Assembly (NCBI GenBank): GCA_034409055.1
Contig: DAOUMU010000414.1
Coordinates: 1-14,997, forward strand
Source of the DNA: DAOUMU01 sp034409055
GTDB taxonomy: Bacteria; Chloroflexota; Anaerolineae; 4572-78; J111
Direction: 5' to 3'
Length of the DNA stretch: 14,997 bases
Part shown: piece by piece, positions 8,501 to 14,943 of the stretch
Position numbering within the stretch: the stretch's first letter is position 1
Layout of the letters: each line of letters starts with the position of its first letter
The notes under the pieces: generated by a model
Databases searched by the model: none
Told to the model about the DNA's origin: nothing
The model's input: the letters and a program-made list of their open reading frames with translations, nothing else
Translations under genes and position numbers: made by a program

Positions 8501-11500
8501 GTAACCCAGACCAGTGACTGTACCGGTCAACTTGCCCCAACTCGCCGGCGCGGTGACCGTCATCGTCACCGGCACAGTGTGGCTATTGTTGACCGGTTCA
8601 TTGGTCCTAACGGAGAGCGTGGCATAGTACTCGCCCGGTTGTATCACTTCAGGCACGCCAGCGTCGAAGGTAACGTCAACCAACTGGAAACCGGTGTCGG
8701 CTGCCAGGGTACCACTGATGGGGTCTTCGGAGAGCCAGGGAACGTCACTCCCTGTCTGAAGCCAGATAATGGTGTTATGAACAATGAGGTCGACGTCACC
8801 TGTCCAGGCATAACCATCGGCCAGGAAGGTATTCAGCGCCACCACTGAACCCTTGGTCGCAACGAACTCATCGTCGGTCCATTCAGCAACCAGCTCAGCA
8901 CCTGAGTCCAGTTCCACCACCTGCCGCAGCGAATCGCCAGCACTGAGCACACCTTGCATAATTGGATGTGAAGCATCAAAGGCCCCCAAATCAGCCCACC
9001 AGAACCAATCACCGGTGCCGATGAAGGGGCTGTAACCATCGCTCACAAAGCGTCCCTGCAAACCCCAGCCGTTGCCGAAAGGATCATAAAAAGTCGGTAC
9101 AGTCTGGATGACAGTCCCTCCAGCATCTATGTAATCCGCCAATACGTCACCGACCGCAACAGGATTGTCAAAGGCATAGCCAGACATCACAATCACAGTA
9201 TCATAGGCCAGTAACTCGGCCAGAGTAGGCGTGGCCAGCCGCGCATCGAAATAGTCTACCAGGTTGATGTTCGGGTAAGCTTGCAGAATGGCCTGGATTT
9301 GGGTGGCATCATCTGCCGCCAGGAGCAGAACATCAGCCGGTATGCCAAGCAAGGCCTCCGGTGAGGGTTGATAGGACCAACTCTCACGTGAAACCAGGTG
9401 CTGACCCGCATACGACGAGGTAGCTACCCCTGTGACCTGATAGCCTGGCACCTGAACTTCTGGCAGCAAGATGGCATAGCCGCCATCCAGTTCAACCATC
9501 TCAAAGTTGGCAGCAGCCGCCCCGGTGTTACTCAGCGTCAGGGGCAAGGTCGTGCTCGCCCCCATACTCACGGTGACGCTCAGATCATCCGGGGTCACAT
9601 TGACACACGGCGCATCCAGGCGTAGATCGAAGTCCACGGTCGTCGTCATACCTGCGGTAACGCTAATCCCCGTTACCGTCTGCGTTACATAGCCGGGGTA
9701 ACTGACGGTAGCGACCAGCGGACTGTTACCCTCGTCCAGCCAGACGGCGTAGGTGCCGCTAATACTGCTCGTCAGCGTCCAGGTCATTCCCGTACTGCTT
9801 TCGAGGAAGAGGTCAGCATTTGCCAGTGGTACACCAGGCGCGTCACAATATTCCAAGCCACTAACTGTACCAGTCAATTTACCCCAACTCACCGGCGCGG
9901 TGACCGTCATCGTTACCGGCACGTTGGCCAGCTCGTAAGGGGTATCATGGAGGATCTTTAACTGAGCGTAGTACTGGCCCGGTTGGGTGACCTCCGGCAC
10001 GCTGGCGTCGAAGGTGATCGCAATGGGCTGGGTCGCCAGCGAAGCGACAGTGCCGGTGATCGGGTCTTCGCTCAGCCACGGCACACCAAAACTACACATC
10101 GTCGTGGTCTCGCCGGATTGGAACTGATAGACGGTCTGCATATTCTGATCGACCGCCCACAAATTGCCCTCACAATCCATCTCCAGGCCCGCACCGCCAA
10201 AGTCAGTAAAACCGGCGACGTTGAACTGGCCAACCAGGGCATAGTTGTTAGCTGCATCCAATACATAGACCGGGTTCGGGCTGTTGTTAACCATGGCAAA
10301 CAAGTGCTCCGTATCCGGGTTATAGGCCAGACCGGCAATCGCCAGCCCCACGTTGACTTCATCCAGCATAGTGCCGTCCGCAGCAAAGTGGTGGATCATT
10401 AAATCGTTCCAACTACCGGCAAAGTAGGTGTCGGTAGTCGGATCGTAAGCCAGGCCACGTTGAGCGGCGATCCAACCGGGGCAGATGACGTTGCCGGTCG
10501 AAACCAGGTTGTTCGGATCCAGTTCGTGAATACAGTTGTTGCCCCCCACATTCATCTGCCACAGCATGCCGGTCAAGGGATTATAGGTCATGTCAGCCGC
10601 AAAGAAGCCTACCCACGGCGAAGTGTCAATCGTGTCGCCGGTGTTGGCGCCATCGGCCAGGAAGCGGTAATCCAGGTCGTCCCCCCCGGCCACAGCAATA
10701 TTACCCAGCCACAGATCCGTGGCATCGGTATTGAAGCCAAGGCCCCAGGCATAGGCCAGGCCGGATGGCCATGTCTGGAGCACATCACCGGCGGCATAAG
10801 GGGGCGCTGGCGGCGGATCAGGCAGGGTTAGCTTTTCCGTCGTCAGGCGACCTTGCTTAAAGGGTTTCACCATGTAGTGCGGCGATTCAAACGGACCCAG
10901 AACGATCATTCCCTTGTCCAGTTCCTTAAACTCGAACACCGCCTCCAGGCCACCGCTGTTGGTCAGACTGAAGGGCAGGGTCGTACTGGCCCCTATGTCA
11001 AGGATAGCAGCCAAACTGGGAGGCGTATAAGACAGCCAACCCATTGGCAGATTGAAGTCTTGCTGCACCGTGTCGCCTTGAACTACGGTCACGATTTGGA
11101 CGTCAGGCCCGTAGCCACCACCCATGGTGGCAGTCACTGTATGCATACCAGGCGTGTCAAACAGTTCGTAGAATCCATTGGCATCCGTCGTCGCGTTCCG
11201 ACCACTATCCGAGCCCACCGCCGCATCGACCAACGGCAGGCTGGTGTTAGCATCGTAGACATGACCAATTAGACGGCCACTGGTGGACGGCACGCAGGTA
11301 CTCAATCTCACTTCGTCAATAGCATAACCATCGCTGGGAATAGGATAGTTATCGTAGAACTGAAACTTGATCTGAAAATGGTCGTTGAGAGTCAAGCCAT
11401 TGGCTGCTGCTGCCGCGCTAATATCTATGACCTCGTTGCGGAAGTCGTCGGGACCATTGTTGAAAGAAAGTACCTCATACCAATTGGCGCCATAGTCATC

Positions 11501-14026
11501 ACTGATGAAAACACCATCCTCGGAGTCGTTTTCATCACTGAACTCACGCCACCAGAAGTCCAGATTAATATGACCCTGACCGGACAGGTCATGGGTGAGG
11601 ATGAGGGCAGCAATGGATCTGGTACTGTTGCCCGTGGTGTCATCGAGAAGAACACTGTAAGTTCCAGAATAGGGGTAAGAGGGGCTAACCTGCACCCGAC
11701 CTTCATTTGTCGTGGTGATGCTCCAATCGGGGCCCAGATTACCCAACTCGAAGCCGTCAAAGAAAAGAGACGCCTCTTCGTAGGCGGGTGGACAACCCTG
11801 ATTAAAATCTGGCTGCAGGGCAAAATTCTGGATTTCGTCGCCGCTCAGCGGGCCAACAATACGACTCTCCGAGGTGTAATTAGCTGCGGTGACATTGAAG
11901 GTGTAGAGGGGTCCCGTAACCAGGGTGACACTGTAAAAGCCGGAGACCGGGTCGGTCCAGATAGGGTCACCGGGATAGCCGTCAATGTCAAGGCTAGCGA
12001 AAAGGGGCCAGCCGGTATTGACGTCAGTCACGGTGCCGGTCACAATGGCGGTTGGGGCAGGAATGAGGGTAAAATCTTGGATTGTCACGGTGTCACTTAA
12101 CACCGTTACGTTAGTGACCGTGTCGGCGATATAGCCATAGGCAGTGGCGGTCATTGTATAGGTCCCCGTCGGCACGGTCATCGAATAAAAACCACTGTCA
12201 TTGGTGAAAGTGGAGTAAACATCTGCTGCGACCTGGGCGCCTACGATAGGGTTAGTGGTGGTGGCATCGGTGACTGTCCCTTGCAGGGTACCGGACGGGC
12301 CACTGGTGCACGAGGGGAATTTGAAAGCACCAATGCGGGTCTGCCAGCCCGCACTACTGGTGGTCTGATAGTATTCCTGGGTATACCAGAAGGTACAGTC
12401 GTCCACCGGATCCACCGACATCATACTGTAGTCGCCCCAGCGGGCAGCCGGATGGGTCTGCGAGCCACCTCCGGCAATCAGGGTTGTCTCTCCCTGGGGT
12501 AGAGTGCCCAGAGGGTCGTCGGCCAGGCGACCAACATAGCGCACGGAGGGGTAGACACTGGCACTGGAGACACTGTAGCCCAGGGCTATGTTGCCACTGC
12601 CATCTATGGCAATGCTGCCCATCCAACGCTGTTCTGGGTCGGGACTATCGCCCGCATAGGTCCCCTGCTGGTAAATGTTCCAACCGCCACTGCTATTATG
12701 CAGTTCGTACCAACGGATGCCAGCATGATCGGTACCGTCTACATCCACGGTATGGTTGACCACCATCGTCTGATGGCTACCAAAGTTACGGTATTGCAGA
12801 CGAAACATCAACCGGTCGGCGATAGCGTCCAGGCCCTGCCCGGTGTCCGGTTGGGGAATGCAACTGCGGGCGCCACCGCACATGCTGGAATCAAAGGAAG
12901 CGGTGGCCAGATCACCCCACTTGGTGAAAGTAGAGTTGGCTGGAGTAGCCCAGTCTACCTGGAACTCCCAGATTTCCAATTGGTCCTGGGGATATCCCCA
13001 AGCGTTATCATCTACCTGGACGAAGTAGTTGGGCGCGCCGGCTGGAGGCGGGAGGCCGTCCAGGTCAGCAGGCAACATGCCACCCAAGTTGGGGTCAACC
13101 CCGAAAAGGTCGAAGTAGATCATCTGGGCCGGCAGACCGGCCAGCATCTGATCCCGCTCAAAAACGATCGCGCCGGCCCCGGCCCAGGCAGACGTATTCC
13201 CGTCAAACTGGTTAACCGACATGTAGTAGCCATCGGGCCAGACGCCGAACTTGGGATAGTCATTCATCTTGGTGTTGCTGATGAGAAAGTCATAGCGGTA
13301 CCAGGCTCCGGTGGGATCACCGGTTTGGGAAATGGCGATACATTGATGGAAGTCGTTGGGGAAGTTCAGAGCAAATTGGCTCATCAACCAGCGGTCGGCC
13401 AGGTGATCGTAGAGAACGATGGGATCGCCATCGTTGTGGGACTCGCAAATGCCGCCGAAGTCGGTCCACAGGGTGTTGTTGTTAGCAGGTCCGTATAACA
13501 AATTGCCGTTTTTATCCCAAATGGCAAACGATAGATTGATCATTTGGACGTAGTGGTTGGGCCCAACATCGCCGTCAGTATCGGGTGGCAGAACACCGTT
13601 AACGTTGTTGACCCCCTCAAAGTTTTGGCTGGGTGCTGGCATATTGGCCTGGACGGGGTAGCCCACTTGCAGAACCGGATCACGCTCCAGAGGTTGGGCG
13701 CCATTGGATATCACGCCTGCTCCCTTGGGTAGGGGGAACATAGGCAGCTCGCGGATTTCACCCGGCCTGGCTGGTTGAGGCGAAATGGGGTCGATATCGC
13801 GCAGGGCTGGTGAAAGGTCATTCTTGGTGGAAGAGCTGACGACCGGCCCCGACCGAGCCGGAAACCGCTCAGGGAGGAGGCCGGTCGGAGCAGAAACAAC
13901 CGCAAGCTTATCCTGGATGGGAAAGGGCATAGCCCTGACTCCACCTGGTTGCATCAAACCGAAGAAAACCAAGCCGGTCAACAACAGAACTGCAAAAACA
14001 ATTTGCCCAAATCTATGAAATAACAT
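5585..14026 (-). CDS. Giant secreted multidomain protein (2813 aa) with nested propeller/kelch guests and NEW3-like repeats
   Basis: A Sec signal peptide covers residues 1-32 (likely cut after VRA). Then come a proline-rich segment (about 35-130); a propeller-like domain (134-573) with a calcium-type motif D149-T-D-G-D153; two carboxypeptidase-regulatory-like Ig domains (577-655, 658-744); a MAM/ConA-like jelly-roll (746-911); and three tandem cassettes (916-1380, 1381-1829, 1830-2362). Each cassette is a regulatory-like domain followed by a BACON-like Ig domain that is split by a guest: a beta-propeller (about 1077-1313), an amidotransferase-like fold without a visible catalytic Cys (about 1530-1760), and kelch repeats (about 2003-2293). 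Four NEW3-like repeats (2363-2797) and the tail IDLFFPIIMKE complete it. There is no LPXTG, C-terminal membrane helix or dockerin. It is probably a cell-surface or extracellular adhesin or binding protein; no enzyme activity is evident. The start is firm: GGAGG lies 6 nt before the ATG. It lies downstream of a small paralogue on the same strand. The frame is unbroken, so the gene is under selection. Confidence 0.9.
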   Translation of the reverse strand: MLFHRFGQIVFAVLLLTGLVFFGLMQPGGVRAMPFPIQDKLAVVSAPTGLLPERFPARSGPVVSSSTKNDLSPALRDIDPISPQPARPGEIRELPMFPLPKGAGVISNGAQPLERDPVLQVGYPVQANMPAPSQNFEGVNNVNGVLPPDTDGDVGPNHYVQMINLSFAIWDKNGNLLYGPANNNTLWTDFGGICESHNDGDPIVLYDHLADRWLMSQFALNFPNDFHQCIAISQTGDPTGAWYRYDFLISNTKMNDYPKFGVWPDGYYMSVNQFDGNTSAWAGAGAIVFERDQMLAGLPAQMIYFDLFGVDPNLGGMLPADLDGLPPPAGAPNYFVQVDDNAWGYPQDQLEIWEFQVDWATPANSTFTKWGDLATASFDSSMCGGARSCIPQPDTGQGLDAIADRLMFRLQYRNFGSHQTMVVNHTVDVDGTDHAGIRWYELHNSSGGWNIYQQGTYAGDSPDPEQRWMGSIAIDGSGNIALGYSVSSASVYPSVRYVGRLADDPLGTLPQGETTLIAGGGSQTHPAARWGDYSMMSVDPVDDCTFWYTQEYYQTTSSAGWQTRIGAFKFPSCTSGPSGTLQGTVTDATTTNPIVGAQVAADVYSTFTNDSGFYSMTVPTGTYTMTATAYGYIADTVTNVTVLSDTVTIQDFTLIPAPTAIVTGTVTDVNTGWPLFASLDIDGYPGDPIWTDPVSGFYSVTLVTGPLYTFNVTAANYTSESRIVGPLSGDEIQNFALQPDFNQGCPPAYEEASLFFDGFELGNLGPDWSITTTNEGRVQVSPSYPYSGTYSVLLDDTTGNSTRSIAALILTHDLSGQGHINLDFWWREFSDENDSEDGVFISDDYGANWYEVLSFNNGPDDFRNEVIDISAAAAANGLTLNDHFQIKFQFYDNYPIPSDGYAIDEVRLSTCVPSTSGRLIGHVYDANTSLPLVDAAVGSDSGRNATTDANGFYELFDTPGMHTVTATMGGGYGPDVQIVTVVQGDTVQQDFNLPMGWLSYTPPSLAAILDIGASTTLPFSLTNSGGLEAVFEFKELDKGMIVLGPFESPHYMVKPFKQGRLTTEKLTLPDPPPAPPYAAGDVLQTWPSGLAYAWGLGFNTDATDLWLGNIAVAGGDDLDYRFLADGANTGDTIDTSPWVGFFAADMTYNPLTGMLWQMNVGGNNCIHELDPNNLVSTGNVICPGWIAAQRGLAYDPTTDTYFAGSWNDLMIHHFAADGTMLDEVNVGLAIAGLAYNPDTEHLFAMVNNSPNPVYVLDAANNYALVGQFNVAGFTDFGGAGLEMDCEGNLWAVDQNMQTVYQFQSGETTTMCSFGVPWLSEDPITGTVASLATQPIAITFDASVPEVTQPGQYYAQLKILHDTPYELANVPVTMTVTAPVSWGKLTGTVSGLEYCDAPGVPLANADLFLESSTGMTWTLTSSISGTYAVWLDEGNSPLVATVSYPGYVTQTVTGISVTAGMTTTVDFDLRLDAPCVNVTPDDLSVTVSMGASTTLPLTLSNTGAAAANFEMVELDGGYAILLPEVQVPGYQVTGVATSSYAGQHLVSRESWSYQPSPEALLGIPADVLLLAADDATQIQAILQAYPNINLVDYFDARLATPTLAELLAYDTVIVMSGYAFDNPVAVGDVLADYIDAGGTVIQTVPTFYDPFGNGWGLQGRFVSDGYSPFIGTGDWFWWADLGAFDASHPIMQGVLSAGDSLRQVVELDSGAELVAEWTDDEFVATKGSVVALNTFLADGYAWTGDVDLIVHNTIIWLQTGSDVPWLSEDPISGTLAADTGFQLVDVTFDAGVPEVIQPGEYYATLSVRTNEPVNNSHTVPVTMTVTAPASWGKLTGTVTGLGYCEANPAPLEEAIVFLESGTGMTWTLTTGISGTYAIWLDEANNPLNVTVSYPGYVTQTVTGISVTAGMTTTVDFDLHLAAPCVSVDPNDLSVTVSMGMSKTLPLTLTNTGAAMATFELRERDRGFTILLPGEVLPYERRAITYWDPSESAPTGDSTTLSPYIWDTGSSIPTGPRYRAAGTSCDGQTYYIFGGWSGTGSVLDEAWQYDPTSDSWTALTPMPVALTNLEATCIDDYIYLVGGYTGSAHTNNFQIYDTINDSWVDTTWPNARTPMTAAWDGKLYAFGGNPGPSNETWMYDPATGLWTGPLAPMPTANSYGAAVRVGDYIYQIGGYVGSPASTVQRYNPANDAWDNNGPQLQNGRMSALTVWYGDYIYVVSGGGSGGGLWTAWDSTEVYDPSAWPGSAWAYDDETVPTPAVAMAGDCADDKIWGAGGTSSWGDLDINQSLDDNLTCNFSSDVPWLSEDPVAGTLAADTGLQSIDVTLDAGVPEVTQPGQYYATLVVNSDPVNRSIGIPVTMTVTSYGVTLEPPIDAKSGDPGTTVTYTLRVTNTGLTADTFDVTTSGHTWMTMTPATVGPLVAGAGADMDVTVTIPTTAAGSAQDVAIITVTSQGDNTQSAMATLTTTANNIYGVMVVPPTATKSGRSGTPVTYTLRVTNTGNITDTFQVTAGGNTWPVVTPLGPGTGPVVVAVGPLAAGAGGEIEIMVMIPADAVNGATDTVTMTVTSQGDPSRSATSVLTTTVDDTYYGLSLAPSTANEANVPGLPVFYTLQVHNTGNLTDTFDVTASGHTWTTTISPTAVISLAAKARSNTVVSVDIPDDALAGAMDTVLVTATSRGDGTQSATATLTTTASTVYSLTLHLTADALSGAPGTTVTYMLQVTNTGNITDTFNVTVGGQTWPTTPTPTSPVPAHTMSKVMVTVDIPANASVGATDVATVTITSQGDATQSATTTLTTTASPPPTIDLFFPIIMKE
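5636..6940 (-). repeat. Four tandem NEW3-like repeats (about 107-117 codons each)
   Basis: Units begin at residues 2363, 2470, 2587 and 2695 of the giant protein, each starting YG or YS and containing TVTYTLRVTNTG, DTFxV, a hydrophobic VxIP strand and VTSQGD...ATLTTT. This is the COG1470/NEW3 Ig-like pattern often used as stalks between surface domains. The DNA is also conserved: an exact 35-bp direct repeat sits at 6530-6564 and 6851-6885, 321 bp (107 codons) apart, so units can be gained or lost by recombination without breaking the frame. Confidence 0.85.
6941..8539 (-). repeat. Cassette C: regulatory-like plus split Ig-like domain carrying a kelch guest
   Basis: Residues 1830-2362 start WGKLTGTVTGLGYC and end VPVTMTV-type after VPWLSEDPVAGT. 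The Ig-like scaffold is interrupted after FTILLPGEVLP. The insert (about 2003-2293) has around six kelch-type units with repeated GG...YDP...W...PMP signatures (for example YIFGG, YLVGG, YAFGG, YQIGG). The cassette directly abuts cassette B, with no linker. Confidence 0.8.
8540..9886 (-). repeat. Cassette B: regulatory-like plus split Ig-like domain carrying an amidotransferase-like guest
   Basis: Residues 1381-1829 start WGKLTGTVSGLEYC. The scaffold is interrupted after YAILLPEVQVP and resumes at VPWLSEDPISGT. The insert (about 1530-1760) reads ADVLLLAADDATQ, then YDTVIVMSGYAF, VLADYIDAGGTVIQ and a terminal HNTIIWLQ, which suggests a Rossmann-like ThuA/class I amidotransferase fold. DNA identity to cassette C is high: the 32 bases at 8307-8338 recur exactly at 9654-9685. 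Confidence 0.8.
9887..11281 (-). repeat. Cassette A: regulatory-like plus split Ig-like domain carrying a beta-propeller guest
   Basis: Residues 916-1380 start with a more diverged regulatory-like domain (GRLIGHVYDAN). The scaffold strand GASTTLPFSLTNSGG is interrupted after MIVLGP and resumes at VPWLSEDPITGT. The guest (about 1077-1313) has YVTN/NHL-like blade signatures such as GLAYDPTTD, GLAYNPDTEHLF and CEGNLWAVDQ. It is less similar to B and C at the DNA level than they are to each other, so it is probably the oldest copy. Confidence 0.75.
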
Positions 14027-14076
14027 TGTCTCCCTCCATAACTTGGGAACTCATAGAAATTTATGCCCAAGCCAAA

Positions 14077-14243
14077 GTGAATAGGTAACTGCCTACCCTC
14101 ATGTCATTCCGAGGAGCTCAGCGACGAGGAATCTCCGAAACTTTGGCCCAAAAGAGGTCTACCCTGTGCCCCTTGGGTATTTACCAAAATCTTGGGAATT
14201 CTTCACCTGTTCAGAATGACATGGTAGGTAGTTACGTGAATAG
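14077..14243. mobile_element. MITE-like inverted-repeat element with 8-bp target duplications
   Basis: The element is 14085-14235 (151 bp). Its ends are inverted repeats: GTAACTGCCTACC at 14085-14097 and, on the other strand, GTAACTACCTACC at 14223-14235 (12 of 13). Subterminal arms ATGTCATTCCGA (14101-14112) and TCAGAATGACAT (14211-14222) match at 11 of 12. Exact 8-bp direct repeats GTGAATAG flank it at 14077-14084 and 14236-14243, the hallmark of transposition. It encodes nothing and must be mobilised in trans. It sits between the small paralogue's stop and the giant gene's start (58 bp from that ATG). Its RNA could form a hairpin, and its left end may influence giant-gene transcription. 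Confidence 0.8.
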
Positions 14244-14753
14244 TTACTTTTTCCCACCCCGATTTGGTAAAGGATACAGCGGAATTTCACGGAGTTCCCC
14301 AGGTTCGGGCGGAATGGGTGTAATATCATGCAAGGGCGGTGAGACGTCATTTTTGACACTATCTCTCACCACCGGGCCGGTAGGAGCTGATGATTGGCTA
14401 TCTTTGGAGCCGACCGGAGGAGGCGCGGTAGCCGGAGGCTCGTCGTCTAAAGTAGGTGATAACGGTGCATTTTTAGGGGTGGCTAAAGGGGAAGCAAGTG
14501 GAGGCTTGTTTTGCAAAGTAGGGAGGGACCGAGCAGTGGGGGAAACAACTGGAGATGAAATAGGCGGAGGCTTATCCTGTACAGTGGGAGACAATTGAAT
14601 AGGTGGGGAGATCGCTAAGGGGGAAACAGTCAGAGGCTCATCCTGTGAAGAGCGGAGCATTGTCCTGCTCCTGCCTAGTTGAATCAAACCAAAAACCAGA
14701 CCGGCCAGTAACAGAACTAAAACAATACCTGACCAAACTTTATGGATTGACAC
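14244..14753 (-). CDS. Small secreted or membrane-anchored proline-rich protein, N-terminal paralogue of the giant protein
   Basis: This 169-residue protein has a hydrophobic signal or anchor segment at about 8-26. It then has four 22-residue proline/serine-rich repeats (37-124) and a segment at 125-169 that aligns with the giant protein's proline-rich region: GPVVRDSVKNDVSPPLHDI here against GPVVSSSTKNDLSPALRDI there, and GELREIPLYPLPNRG against GEIRELPMFPLPKGAG. Homology stops where the giant protein's first folded domain would begin, so this is either a truncated remnant or a stand-alone version of the leader. The start is a GTG, supported by CAAAGGA 7 nt upstream. The TAA stop directly abuts the MITE's target duplication, but lies outside the insertion. 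It may be co-transcribed with the giant gene across the MITE. Confidence 0.6.
   Translation of the reverse strand: MSIHKVWSGIVLVLLLAGLVFGLIQLGRSRTMLRSSQDEPLTVSPLAISPPIQLSPTVQDKPPPISSPVVSPTARSLPTLQNKPPLASPLATPKNAPLSPTLDDEPPATAPPPVGSKDSQSSAPTGPVVRDSVKNDVSPPLHDITPIPPEPGELREIPLYPLPNRGGKK
14382..14645 (-). repeat. 66-bp tandem repeat, four units, encoding 22-residue proline-rich repeats
   Basis: The anchor GAGGCT (plus strand) recurs at 14435, 14501, 14567 and 14633, exactly 66 bp apart. The protein units begin QDEP, QDKP, QNKP and DDEP (residues 37, 59, 81, 103), and the first three end in PTV or PTL. The giant protein has a single comparable stretch (QDKLAVVSAP), so the array expanded in the small paralogue. 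Exact periodicity in frame suggests slippage with selection for the reading frame. Confidence 0.75.
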
Positions 14754-14760
14754 CTTGGTT

Positions 14761-14767
14761 TCCTTTG
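14761..14767 (-). promoter_or_regulatory. Ribosome binding site that fixes a GTG start
   Basis: CAAAGGA on the minus strand lies 7 nt before GTG at 14751-14753. No ATG in the same frame lies before the hydrophobic segment, so this site decides the start of the small paralogue. Confidence 0.6.
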
Positions 14768-14860
14768 GTATGTGTCTTTTGTTACAAACAATGATCTCTT
14801 ATGGCTTTTTCACCTTCTATTCACTGTTCAATTCATTCTTACTTGTTCTCTCCTTACCTC

Positions 14861-14869
14861 ATTATAACA
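14861..14869 (-). promoter_or_regulatory. Extended -10 promoter of the small paralogue (and possibly the giant gene)
   Basis: TGTTATAAT on the minus strand is a perfect extended -10. The -35 position, 17 bp upstream, is TTTTTT (14884-14889), a poor match, so the TG extension would have to compensate. Transcription would start near 14854, leaving about 100 nt of leader before the GTG. The region 14768-14860 is AT-rich and shows no gene. Confidence 0.45.
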
Positions 14870-14883
14870 TCTTGAATTTAGAT

Positions 14884-14923
14884 AAAAAATAAGGCGGACT
14901 GCATTTTGTGCAGAACCGTCCTT
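14884..14923 (-). terminator. Leftward intrinsic terminator at the right edge
   Basis: On the minus strand AAGGACGGTTCTGCA...TGCAGTCCGCCTT folds into a hairpin (14891-14923) with stem blocks of 4, 3 and 5 pairs broken by a bulge and a small internal loop, followed by ATTTTTT (14884-14890). This is the form of a rho-independent terminator for a minus-strand gene to the right of the window. A TAA in the only minus frame with stops falls at 14993-14995, so such a gene could end at the window edge. Confidence 0.55.
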
Positions 14924-14943
14924 GGGTAGAAAATATGGGTATT

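Noticed and set aside
8273..8848. Plus-strand open frame of 191 codons
   Set aside because: Antisense to cassettes B and C; a similar frame recurs opposite the duplicated cassette, as expected for a shadow.
11378..12100. Plus-strand open frame of 240 codons
   Set aside because: A shadow of the giant gene's regulatory-like and jelly-roll region; no domain or start signal supports it.
12698..13498. Plus-strand open frame of 266 codons
   Set aside because: The longest antisense frame, but opposite the conserved N-terminal domain of the giant protein and without recognisable motifs.
5585..14026. CRISPR array or phage tail-fibre interpretation of the repeated region
   Set aside because: The repeats are long, diverged and coding in one continuous frame with a signal peptide; there are no short identical repeats with unique spacers and no phage genes nearby.
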